This document shows, piece by piece, positions 42,095-52,200 of a stretch of DNA of 64,000 bases. The stretch spans positions 1 to 64,000 of the forward strand of contig CAAHFI011910589.1 of the NCBI GenBank assembly GCA_900893395.1, read 5' to 3'. Below the pieces are notes generated by a model. It was not told the DNA's origin and made no database searches. It worked only from the letters and a program-made list of their open reading frames with translations. Each line of letters begins with the position of its first letter. Position 1 is the first letter of the stretch. The stretch is from Euglena gracilis. Lineage: Eukaryota > Euglenozoa > Euglenophyceae > Euglenales > Euglenaceae. The translations under genes were made by a program, and so were the position numbers.

Positions 42095-43728
42095 GTGGGC
42101 GTTTTTCGAAAACATCAAGGCCCAACAACAGATTTTTTCACACAACTTTTCTTTGAGGTTTCAAAAAAAAACAGCACACCGGGAATGCTCTTGCGGGCCC
42201 TCCTGGGAGACGGCGTGGCGAGGCGTGGCGCGGCGTCGACCACAACCTTCCCGTGCACCACCCGTGGCGCCCCTGCCAAAAAAAAAAGTGCGGTGCGCAT
42301 TTTGGAAATTTTCGGGGGCACCGATGATGTAAGGCAAAGCGTTGGCCGGCGGGGGGGGGGGGCACCTGGCTCACAGCGGTGGGTGGAGCGGCCCGCGGCG
42401 GAGAGAAATGACCGGCCACAGGACAGGCACGGATATGAGGGGTATCGCCCTGCCATTTAAACTTTCGAGGAATGCCTGAAAGCAAAAGACAGGGGCCTGT
42501 CCCACCCGTCTTTTTCCGAGGGGAATAGCTTCAGCAAATTTTTTGGGGGGAAACAAGCTTTGCCGTTTTCTGTTTCAAGACTGCCCGGTGGGGTCGCAAG
42601 GGAAGGCCCGGTGGTAGACCATCCTGGCCTTTATGGTCCACCATCCCAGGATGGGGTTGGCCTCCCCCCCCCCACTTTTCACCACCCGAAGAAAAACTCC
42701 TTTCTGCCAAAGGGAATATTTAACCTAAAAATTCGCACCCCCAAAAAGCGGTAGGGGGGGTGGAACCCAATGGGAAGGGGGGTAGACCCCCCAAACACCC
42801 ACAGGGTTGCCGGGACCTGAACAGCCCTGCACTTTCGTCTAGAATAATTATTCGGGTTGTTTCAGCCCAAAAGCCGATCCGTTTGTTGAAGAAGCAAATC
42901 AAGAACAAACCAGCACAATGCATTCAACAACATGCACATTGTCGCCAAGAGAACACCACTGGTCACAAAGCAGAGAGTACACCGGCGAAATGATGTTGGG
43001 AATTGGGAGGCCACTTGTTTGTGGAGCATTGCACCCCCCCACATCGTAGCACAACACCCACGCCCAGGAGGCTTCAAAGACCCTGGGGGTCACTCCCCTT
43101 GGGGGCAGGGGGGGTCACTGGCTATTTTTTTTAAAAAAAACCATTCAATCAATTTTCAAAAAACATTCAACCATCACGGCCCCCTGGGGGTCTGGGGGTG
43201 CGGGTATTTGTTTTTTTTTGGACCACCAATGGGATGGTGGGGGGCATTTCTCCCTCGGTCTTAAAAAAACAAAAACTCTGGGGGGGACGCACTCAGATTT
43301 CCAAGAGATTAATGGGAAGCACCTTGGTTTCGAGGTTTGTGGTATGGTGGGTAAATGCTCAGTTTTGAACGTAATTCTAGCATCAAAAAATTTTCGCCAA
43401 AATTGGTGGGTCTGGCTGCTGAAAATTTTCCAATGCCCGGTGCAAAATGCAGATTTCTTTGATCCCACACTCGGTTATGGATGTACGGGACGCAAGGGTC
43501 AAAAGTGATGGAAAAAAGCATTTATTGCTTTTTTTTTCAGCCCGACTCCAACGTGGGGGGAGGATGAAAAAAAAATTCAAATGAAAACGAAAAAAAATAA
43601 TTGCAATAAATCGAGATTTTTGGGCCAGTCAAGAGCCATTTTGGAGGGCCAGGGTTTTTTAAAAAAACAGATTTTTATCCCTTCAATCTCTTTACCCTTG
43701 CTTAACCCTTTGACCTAATTTGACCCTG
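42095..43728. other. Homopolymer-rich intergenic DNA
   Basis: GC-rich at 42180-42420, then mixed. There are runs of G (42351-42361), C (42667-42673), A and T, and a hairpin near 42628-42656 (ACCATCCTGG against CCAGGATGGG). Several ORFs of 60-140 codons occur in overlapping frames, but none has splice signals or protein-like composition I would defend. Confidence 0.5.
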
Positions 43729-43905
43729 CTCCTCTGCAGAATGGCATGGTGGAAACATTTTGGCCGACCCCCCAGGAACCACAAATCTGGGTAGTTCCAA
43801 AGCAAAGCAGTTGGCCAACAGGGTCTTTTTCGCCACACCGAGGGAACATGAGGGGTGGGCAGAACGGGGCCATTTATCTTTGCCATGCCAATCTTCGATC
43901 TATAC
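43729..43905 (-). repeat. Diverged fragment of the 1.2-kb repeat family
   Basis: It aligns with the segment of the 46-52 kb units that carries the CTCTGCAGAATGGNATGGTGG block, the CCAACAGGGCCTTTTTCGC-like block and the ATCTTTGCCATGCCA block, in the same order and orientation. The minus-strand reading RKRPCW is kept from the array copies (REKRPCW). Surrounding DNA does not match, so this is a dispersed, older relic. Confidence 0.75.
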
Positions 43906-44191
43906 AAAATCTCTTTGAAGAGGTTGTTGGGCTTCAAGGTTGGAACTGTCAGTCGCTCCATAGGTCAGGCTGTCGGACCTTCAGGCCCCAAAACATGTCC
44001 GAAAAAAACACAAAACTAGATGGGTTGGCATTTTTCGGCCAGAGTTAGGAGTGAAAATCCCAAAAAATCGCCCAAAAATGTCATTTTTGGCCACTTTTGA
44101 CCCCCCCTTATCCAGATTTTTTGGAGGTTCGCTGGGCTGTACCCAACCTGGGGGGGGGGTCCGGGGCCCGGCTGGGAGGTGCTAAAACGTG

Positions 44192-44250
44192 CTGGCTGGA
44201 TGAACCTCCCCCAGGCAGGGTCCCCTCTGGCTTAAGAAAACCCCTGGCTG
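44192..44250. repeat. Short dispersed repeat, copy 1
   Basis: It shares the words GGCTGG, GGCAGGGT, CCCTC and GGCTTAAG, in order and at similar spacing, with 44995-45052. GCTGG words continue through 44590-45010. Confidence 0.6.
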
Positions 44251-44469
44251 TGACATATCACATGATGGGATTTCTTCTAAATGTTGGAATAACCACCCAT
44301 CAAATTTCCAAAAAAAAATTGATTCAGCCCCAAATACTTACCCAATACCCAATACCTCAGTGTCCGTAATCTGTGGCCAAACATTTTTTTAGCAACCAAT
44401 TCTAGATTCTTAACTTAACCCCACGAATGCGCAATTGCCAACAACAAAAAAAAACAGACAGTGACAAGC

Positions 44470-44575
44470 GAGCGGACAGTGGCAAGCTTGATGTCGGTGG
44501 TGTGCAACAGCAGCCACTTCACCTGAACATAAACAAAAACTCCTCCAGGTCAAACATGCACACTGAATATAGTGC
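44470..44575 (-). repeat. Diverged fragment of the 1.2-kb repeat family (VKWW exon part)
   Basis: On the minus strand the sequence reads VKWLLLHTTD, which matches the VKWWLSATAD segment of the array units, and the flanking CACTTCACCTG word is kept. It is short and isolated. Confidence 0.55.
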
Positions 44576-44994
44576 AAGGAATTTCTTAAGGACCCCCCGG
44601 GGAGGCTGGCAAAAAGGCTGCTGGCTGGAAATGAGCTACCCCCCCTCCCGGGGGTGGGGGAGGGGGGGTCCAGGGCTGGGCTAGGCTGGGCTGGGCTGGG
44701 TTGGGTTGAGGAAAAACAAAATTTTCTGACACATTTTGCCATTTTCGACATTTTGATAGGTGGAGCTAGATCAAGGCTGGGGGGCTGTGATGGAGGGACT
44801 GTGATGAGGGGAAAAAATGCAGGGATAAGTGAGCTGGGCAGCCCAGTTGGCTAGCCAGCCTGCGGCCGGCTGGCCTGGCCTTCGGCCGGCTGGCCCGGCC
44901 TCCGGCCGGGCTGGACCCGACTTTATTTCACTCAACCCCCTGGGGGGGGGGGGCTCCCAGCCTGAATTTGGGCTGATGGCTGGATTTGAGCTGC

Positions 44995-45052
44995 TGGCTG
45001 GCTGGACCCCCCGGGGGGCAGGGTACCCTCCGGCTTAAGGAATTCCCTGATA
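44995..45052. repeat. Short dispersed repeat, copy 2
   Basis: Partner of 44192-44250, with the same ordered words. It follows a palindromic GC-rich stretch (44860-44915) built from GGCCGGCTGG and its relatives. Confidence 0.6.
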
Positions 45053-46084
45053 TGGTGTTATGACAAACATACATTAATATGTATGGTATAATAACATCAC
45101 ACGTGCTTTGCAACAATCTGCAATAATTTCCACACAATTCCACTAAAAACTTGAGTCTCCAAACTTCCCTTAAACTTCCCTTGAATACGTCTTTCTGCGA
45201 AAATTTTACATGATTCAGCATGTTTTGGTTGAAAATGGAAAATAATCACTCAACTGGCATGTTTCTGAGACAGCACAATGGCTTTTTTCATTTTTCATTT
45301 TTTTTTACCGTAAATACAGAATTTGTCGAATGAATGAAACACATTTTGCAACCAAATTTTTCACCAAAATTACGAATTTTTTGCCACATAACGTTGTTAA
45401 TGTTCCCCCTCAGGCGTTGGGTGGATTTCGGCCGAGCAAAAAAACGTTTCCAAGGTTTATTATTTGGGGGGGGGGTTACTTGGGATGGGGTACGATGGGT
45501 AAATTATTCTTGGGGGGTTGAGCTGTTGTTGTTGTTATTGTTGTTGTTTTTTTACAAAAAAAATATCTATTTATTAAGGTTTTGCTTGGTTTTCAGACAC
45601 AAACCTAGCTGACAGAAACCAGATTATTTTTTAAAAAATAATTAAAAAAATAAAAATAAAAATAAACTTCAATCTTATGTGCACATCGAAAACCCATCCT
45701 GGCATACTGGACAATTTTGGTTGTGTGTGGTGACAACATTTGGATCAGTTAAATGCAATGAACAGCATCACATGCACACCAAACAGAAAGAGCTCGATGA
45801 CAGCGTTTGAAGTTCATAGGTGTCATTGGCACCTCTTCAACTGAACATGCACGCAAATTGTCATGTTGCACATTGCATTTCAACCAAAAAATCGATCAGG
45901 GACCTAAACCCCTACCCCCCCCCCGGCAACACCCTGGGGAGGTTTTGGTCATTTCTTGTGCACTTTGAATACACTCCTACTTGCACAATTTGTGTCACTG
46001 TGTCATTGTGTCAAGGTTTGAATTTGAATTTGAATCATAAGAAACATAAAAATCTGGATCATCAAAGCGATGAAATGAAACAAA
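45053..46084. other. AT-rich intergenic DNA
   Basis: Contains a small hairpin (CATACAT/ATGTATG, 45068-45085), a G-rich patch (45465-45515), TTG repeats (45523-45548) and an A/T-only stretch (45625-45668). Relics of the 1.2-kb family may begin near 45835. I see no gene. Confidence 0.5.
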
Positions 46085-46175
46085 CCACCATTCTGAAAGC
46101 TGAAAGGAGAGATGCACACCAGAAAAAAGCCTTGTGGCGGCTCAATGACAGAGTGCGGAATTCATTCATCTAGTA
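46085..46175 (-). repeat. Diverged fragment next to the 1.2-kb array
   Basis: GAGATGCACACCA followed by A-rich DNA and a CTC(A/G)ATGACNGAGT-like word matches the equivalent segment of the array units, although this copy lies about 115 bp outside the array. Confidence 0.55.
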
Positions 46176-46606
46176 GCCCTGAAACATAAAAACACTGTGA
46201 AATATAGCAAAAATTAGAGTTGTCGAAATTAGATTGGGTGCACTTTTCAGGGAGGCAGTTTCGGACCCTTGGGGGTTACGCACTTATTAGGGAGGGAGGG
46301 TTTTCTTTGTAAACAACCCAAATCAGTTTTTCAAAACCTTGGACATTTCGCCAATGGTCTGTGCAACAGGGACCCCCACCTCTGCAGAATGGTATGGTGG
46401 AAACATTTTGACCATTGGCCGACAAATCTGGGAGTCAGCCAGTCAGCCAACAGGGCCTTTTTTCGCGGCATCGAGGGAGTGGGGGGGGGGCAAAACTGAG
46501 GTTGGGGCCGCGGCCATTTATCTTTCGCACGCCAGTTTTCCATCAACTGTAAATTAAGAGTTGAATTTGGGTTAGTTGAATTGGGGGTGTTGAAATTAGA
46601 TGTTCG

Positions 46607-46888
46607 TTAAATTGTTGAAAACATAAAAAACAAAAAACTCAACCTCAAAAAAACAGCCCCATGTGCAAATGGTGAGAAGAAATTCATTCTTGTGGTGCAG
46701 TGAACGTCATAAACTCCAACTACTTTGTCTTCATCTCCTTTGTCAAAACAAAAGACATACTCTGGTTGAAGCACGTGCAAATGAAAACAAAATGAACAAA
46801 GTTTGGTCTGATGAAAAACAAATCCATATTTTGTAACAATCATATCAACTAAATTGTATTTAAATGGAGCACAAAAGAAAATGAGCAC
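46607..46888 (-). pseudogene. Array unit 1 (A type): shortened copy of the array ORF
   Basis: The frame keeps the conserved middle (VFHQTKLCSFCFHLH, CFDKGDEDKVVGVYDVHC), but its N-terminal part differs from the B type: an A-type sequence difference near 46860 removes the His-rich MHHNHMNN segment, and no long upstream frame is open. A 16-codon stretch at 47077-47124 (VKWWLSATADSVIESL), flanked by GTGCAG and GTGG, could be a separate upstream exon. Confidence 0.4.
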
Positions 46889-47724
46889 AAAAATGTGACA
46901 CCTGATTGAATGAATTTGAAAAGAAACAGATCTTGATGTGTTTGTTAGGGTTTGTTAAATTTTTGTAACAAACCTGTTCTGCTGTTCACAATGACTGGAA
47001 ATGGACGCATTTCTTTGGAATTATTGGGAGATCATTGCTTTACGAAATTGAGATGCACACCAAAAAAAAAAACCACCAGCGACTCGATGACGGAGTCGGC
47101 AGTTGCTGATAGCCACCACTTCACCTGCACAAAAACAATGCAAACTGAAATTTCACAATGTAGCAACATCTTATAATACAGCAATTAAACACGTGTGGAA
47201 CAAATTTATATATCATTAGACCCAAAATATTGACATGGGAGAAATGGTAATTTTCCGAACAGATTTGGGCAAATTTACTTCAAAAAAAACAACGATTGAC
47301 AGCTTTTACCATCAAACAAAAAACAAAGGAATGCAATGCAAACTTAAAAAGTGATGGAAAAGGGGGTGGTGATTTCTCCTCAGGAGGGGTGCACTTTTTA
47401 GGGAGGCAGTTTCGGACCCTTGGGGGGGGGTGACGCACTTATTAGGGCACTGCGCACTAATTAGGGAGGGAGGGTTAACTTTGTAACAACCCAAATCAGT
47501 TTTTCAAAACCTTGGACATTTCGCCAATGGTCTATACAACAGGGACCCCCCACCTCTGCAGAATGGTATGGTGGAAACATTTTGACCATTGGCCGACAAA
47601 TCTGGGAGTTAAAAAGAAAAACAGTCAGCCAACAGGGCCTTTTTTCGCGGCATCGAGGGAGTAGAGGGGGGGGGAATCTGAGGTTGGGGCCGCGGCCATG
47701 TATCTTTGCCATGCCAGTTTTCCA

Positions 47725-48219
47725 TCAACTGTAAATTAAGAGTTGAATTTGGGTTAATTGAATTGGGGGTGTTGAAATTAGATTTGTTTTTTTTTCGTTT
47801 TTTTGTTCTTTATTGAAAACATAAAAAGCAAAAAAAAAACGCAACCTCAAAAAAACAGCCACATGTGCAAAAGGTGAGAAGAAATTCATTCTTGTGGTGC
47901 AATGAACGTCATAAACTCCAACCACTTTGTCTTCATCTCCTTTTTCAAAACAAATAACATACTCTGGTTGAAGCTCATGTAAATGAAAGCAAAATGAACA
48001 AAATTTGGTCTGATGAAAAACAAGTCCATATTTTGCAACAATCATATCAACTAAATTGTTCATATGATTGTGGTGCATGGAGCACAAAAAGAAATGAGCA
48101 CAAAAATGTGACACCTGATTGAATGAATTTGCAAACAAATGGATCTTAATGTGTTTGTTAGGGTTTGCTAAATTTTTGTAAAAAAGGAAGCTGTTCACAA
48201 TGACTGGAAATTGAGGCAT
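47725..48219 (-). CDS. Array unit 2 (B type): hypothetical 164-residue protein
   Basis: An ATG-started frame (MPQFPVIVNSF) runs through a Cys/His-rich segment (HFCAHFF, CSMHHNHM, FCSFCFHLH) to CFEKGDEDKVVGVYDVHC and then a hydrophobic, Lys-rich tail. The paired Cys and His residues could bind a metal, but I cannot match a known zinc-finger or enzyme family. Splice-like sites flank the core (a TTCATTCAATCAG acceptor before GTGTCACAT and an AG|GTTGCG donor after VAVFL). The real protein may therefore be the roughly 90-residue core exon plus the VKWW exon, and the straight ORF partly read-through. The core is kept in all five units, mostly with conservative changes. Confidence 0.4.
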   Translation of the reverse strand: MPQFPVIVNSFLFYKNLANPNKHIKIHLFANSFNQVSHFCAHFFLCSMHHNHMNNLVDMIVAKYGLVFHQTKFCSFCFHLHELQPEYVICFEKGDEDKVVGVYDVHCTTRMNFFSPFAHVAVFLRLRFFFAFYVFNKEQKNEKKTNLISTPPIQLTQIQLLIYS

Positions 48220-49032
48220 TTCTTTGGAATTATTGGGAGATCATTGCTTAACGAAATTGACATGCACACCAAAAAAAATCACCAATGACGGAGTCGGCAG
48301 TTGCTGATAGCCACCACTTCACCTGCACAAAAACAATGCAAACTGAAATTTCACAATGTAGCAACATCTTATAATACAGCAATTAAACACGTGTGAAACA
48401 AATTTATTTATCATTAGACCCAAAATATTGACATGGGAGAAATGGCAATTTTCCGAACAGATTTGGGCAAATTTATTTCAAAAAAAACAACGATTGACAG
48501 CTTTTTACCATCAAGCAAAAAACAAAGGAATGCAATGCAAACTTAAAAGTGATGGAAAAGGGGGTGGTGATTTCTCCTCAGGAGGGGTGCACTTTTTAGG
48601 GAGGCAGTTTCGGACCCTTGGGGGAGAGTACGCACTTATTAGGGCACTGCGCACTAATTAGGGAGGCAGGGTTTACGTTGTAACAACCCAAATTATTAGG
48701 GCACTGCGCACGTAATAGGGGAGGGAGGGTTTACTTTGTAACAACCCAAATCAGTTTTTCAAAACCTCGGACATTTCGCCAATGGTCTGTGCAACAGGGA
48801 CCCCCGCCTCTGCAGAATGGTATGGTGGAAACATTTTGACCATTGGCCGACAAATCTGGGAGTTAAAAAGAAAAACAGTCAGCCAACAGGGCCTTTTTTC
48901 GCGGCATCGAGGGAGTAGGGGGGGGGGCAAAACTGAGGTTGGGGCCGCGGCCATTTATCTTTCGCACGCCAGTTTTCCATCAACTGTAAATTAAGAGTTG
49001 AATTTGGGTTAGTTGAATTGGGGGTGTTGAAA

Positions 49033-49326
49033 TTAGATGTTCGTTAATTTGTTGAAAACATAAAAAACAAAAAAACTCAACCTCAAAAAAACAGCCCCAT
49101 GTGCAAATGTTGAGAAGAAATTCATTCTTGTGGTGCAGTGAACGTCATAAACTCCAACTACTTTGTCTTCATCTCCTTTGTCAAAACAAAAGACATACTC
49201 TGGTTGAAGCACGTGCAAATGAAAACAAAATGAACAAAGTTTGGTCTGATGAAAAACAAATCCATATTTTGTAACAATCATATCAACTAAATTGTATTTA
49301 AATGGAGCACAAAAGAAAATGAGCAC
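49033..49326 (-). pseudogene. Array unit 3 (A type): shortened copy of the array ORF
   Basis: Nearly the same as the unit 1 copy, with the same A-type difference at the N-terminal side and the same core. This follows from duplication of the 2.44-kb dimer. Confidence 0.4.
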
Positions 49327-50049
49327 AAAAATGTGACACCTGATTGAATGAATTTGAAAAGAAACAGATCTTGATGTGTTTGTTAGGGTTTGTTAAATTT
49401 TTGTAACAAACCTGTTCTGCTGTTCACAATGACTGGAAATGGACGCATTTCTTTGGAATTATTGGGAGATCATTGCTTTACGAAATTGAGATGCACACCA
49501 AAAAAAAAAACCACCAGCGACTCGATGACGGAGTCGGCAGTTGCTGATAGCCACCACTTCACCTGCACAAAAACAATGCAAACTGAAATTTCACAATGTA
49601 GCAACATCTTATAATACAGCAATTAAACACGTGTGAAACAAATTTATATATCATTAGACCCAAAATATTGACATGGGAGAAATGGTAATTTTCCGAACAG
49701 ATTTGGGCAAATTTACTTCAAAAAAAACAACGATTGACAGCTTTTACCATCAAACAAAAAACAAAGGAATGCAATGCAAACTTAAAAAGTGATGGAAAAG
49801 GGGGTGGTGATTTCTCCTCAGGAGGGGTGCACTTTTTAGGGAGGCAGTTTCGGACCCTTGGGGGGGGGGGGTGACGCACTTATTAGGGCACTGCGCACTA
49901 ATTAGGGAGGGAGGGTTAACTTTGTAACAGCCCACATCAGTTTTTCAAAACCTTGGACATTTCGCCAATGGTCTGTGCAACAGGGACCCCCCACCTCTGC
50001 AGAATGGTATGGTGGAAACATTTTGACCATTGGCCGACAAATCTGGGAG

Positions 50050-50664
50050 TTAAAAAGAAAAACAGTCAGCCAACAGGGCCTTTTTTCGCGGCATCGAGGG
50101 AGTAGAGAGGGGGGGAGGAATCTGAGGTTGGGGCCGCGGCCATGTATCTTTGCCATGCCAGTTTTCCATCAACTGTAAATTAAGAGTTGAATTTGGGTTA
50201 ACTGAAATAGGGGTGTTGAAATTAGATTTGTTTTTTTTTCGTTTTTTTTTGTTCTTTATTGAAAACATAAAAAGCAAAAAAAAACGCAACCTCAAAAAGA
50301 CAGCCACATGTGCAAAAGGTGAGAAGAAATTCATTCTTGTGGTGCAATGAACGTCATAAACTCCAACCACTTTGTCTTCATCTCCTTTTTCAAAACAAAT
50401 AACATACTCTGGTTGAAGCTCATGTAAATGAAAGCAAAATGAACAAAATTTGGTCTGATGAAAAACAAGTCCATATTTTGCAACAATCATATCAACTAAA
50501 TTGTTCATATGATTGTGGTGCATGGAGCGCAAAAAGAAATGAGCACAAAAATGTGACACCTGATTGCATGAATTTGCAAACAAATGGATCTTAATGTGTT
50601 TGTTAGGATTTGTTAAATTTTTGTAAAAAAGGAAGCTGTTCACAATGACTGGAAATTGAGGCAT
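50050..50664 (-). CDS. Array unit 4 (B type): hypothetical 204-residue protein
   Basis: Same start and core as the unit 2 copy (MPQFPVIVNSF; CFEKGDEDKVVGVYDVHC). Here the frame also stays open across the putative downstream intron, adding a Lys- and Asn-rich stretch and then MENWHGKDTWPRPQPQ and a Pro-rich tail. The MENW segment directly follows an acceptor-like TTAATTTACAG, so the junction may be an exon start and not continuous coding. Differences from the unit 2 copy are few. Function unknown. Confidence 0.38.
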   Translation of the reverse strand: MPQFPVIVNSFLFYKNLTNPNKHIKIHLFANSCNQVSHFCAHFFLRSMHHNHMNNLVDMIVAKYGLVFHQTKFCSFCFHLHELQPEYVICFEKGDEDKVVGVYDVHCTTRMNFFSPFAHVAVFLRLRFFLLFMFSIKNKKKRKKNKSNFNTPISVNPNSTLNLQLMENWHGKDTWPRPQPQIPPPLSTPSMPRKKALLADCFSF

Positions 50665-51429
50665 TTCTTTGGAATTATTGGGAGATCATTGCTTTACGAA
50701 ATTGACATGCACACCAAAAAAAATCACCAGCGACTCGATGACGGAGTCGGCAGTTGCTGATAGCCACCACTTCACCTGCACAAAAACAATGCAAACTGAA
50801 ATTTCACAATGCAGCAACATCTTATAATACAGCAATTAAACACGTGTGAAACAAATTTATTTACCATTAGACCCAAAAGACTGACATGGGAGAAATGGCA
50901 ATTTTCCGAACAGATTTGGGCAAATTTACTTCAAAAAAAAACAACTGACTGCTTTTTACCATCAAGCAAAAAACAAAGGAATGCAATGCAAACTTAAAAG
51001 TGATGGAAAAGGGGTGGTGATTTCTCCTCAGGAGGGGTGCACTTTTTAGGGAGGCGGTTTCGGACCCTTGGGGGGGGGGGTGACGCACTTATTAGGGCAC
51101 TGCGCACGTAATAGGGGAGGGAGGGTTTACTTTGTAACAACCCAAATCAGTTTTTCAAAACCTTGGACATTTCGCCAATGGTCTATACAACAGGGACCCC
51201 CCACCTCTGCAGAATGGTATGGTGGAAACATTTTGACCATTGGCCGACAAATCTGGGAGTTAAAAAGAAAAACAGTCAGCCAACAGGGCCTTTTTTCGCG
51301 GCATCGAGGGAGTAGGGGGTAGGGGGAATCTGAGGTTGGGGCCGCGGCCATGTATCTTTGCCATGCCAGTTTTCCATCAACTGTAAATTAAGAGTTGAAT
51401 TTGGGTTAATTGAATTGGGGGTGTTGAAA

Positions 51430-51702
51430 TTAGATTTGTTTTTTTTTCGTTTTTTTGTTCTTTATTGAAAACATAAAAAGCAAAAAAAAACTCAACCTCA
51501 AAAAAACAGCCACATGTGCAAACGGTGAGAAGAAATTCATCCTTGTGGTGCAGTGAACGTCATAAACTCCAACCACTTTGTCTTCATCTCCTTTTTCAAA
51601 ACAAATAACATACTCTGGTTGAAGCACGTTCAAATGGACTGAAAGCAAAAATGAACAAAGCTTGGTCTGATGAAAAACAACACCATATTTTGCAACAATC
51701 AT
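51430..51702 (-). pseudogene. Array unit 5 (C type): partial copy of the array ORF
   Basis: Keeps MIVAKYG and the CFEKGDEDKVVGVYDVHC core, but the Cys/His segment is changed (SFLLSVHLN) and the 5' part is replaced by AAATT repeats (51709-51737). This is the most diverged unit. Confidence 0.4.
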
Positions 51703-51708
51703 ATGAAC

Positions 51709-51737
51709 TAAATTAAATTAAAATTAAATTAAAACTA
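51709..51737. repeat. AAATT-type short tandem repeat
   Basis: Several AAATT/AAATTA repeats occur only in unit 5, in place of the His-rich coding segment of the B-type units. Confidence 0.7.
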
Positions 51738-52200
51738 AATTGTATTTAAATGGAGCACAAAAGCAAATGAGCACAAAAAATGAAATTGCAAACAAACAGA
51801 TCTTACTTAATGTGTTTGTTAGGGTTTGCTATTTTTTTTGTAAAAAAGGAAGCTGTTCACAATGACTGGAAATTGAGGCATTTCTTTGGAATTATTGGGA
51901 GATCATTGCTTTACGAAATTGAGATACACACCAAAAAAAAAACCAGCAGCGACTCGATGACGGAGTCAGCAGTTGCTGATAGCCACCACTTCACCTGCAC
52001 AAAAACAATGCAAACTGAAATTTCACAATGTAGCAATATCTTACAATATAGAAATTAAACACGTGTGAAACAAATTTAATTATCATGAGACCCAAAAGAT
52101 TGACATGGGAGAAAAGGCAATTTTCCGAACACATTTGGTCAAATTTACTTCAAAAAAAAACAATCGACAGCTTTTTACCATCCAGCAAAAAATCAAGGAA

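Larger units (their letters stand above)
46289..52200 (-). repeat. Five-unit tandem array, about 1.2 kb per unit, A-B-A-B-C
   Basis: Units start at the AGGGAGGGAGGG-type anchor: 46289-47462, 47463-48716, 48717-49903, 49904-51112 and 51113 to about 52200. Units 1 and 3 are nearly identical to each other, as are 2 and 4, so the true duplication is a 2.44-kb dimer. Unit 5 mixes features of both types and its end decays near 52200. The plus strand of each unit has, in order, a poly-G patch, a CTCTGCAGAATGG block, the reverse of a conserved coding block, a CACTTCACCTG block and a GATTTCTCCTCAGGAGG block. The fragment at 43729-43905 shows the unit is older than the array. Confidence 0.92.

Noticed and set aside
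42041-42485. Overlapping ORFs of 90-140 codons around a GC-rich patch.
   Set aside because: They are open on both strands owing to base composition, and part of the region is the antisense of the first recombinase exon.
48150-48180. CCCTAA/TTAGGG words as telomeric repeats.
   Set aside because: They occur singly in each 1.2-kb unit with no tandem run.
46289-52200. CRISPR array.
   Set aside because: Units are about 1.2 kb with no short repeat-spacer pattern, in a eukaryotic setting.
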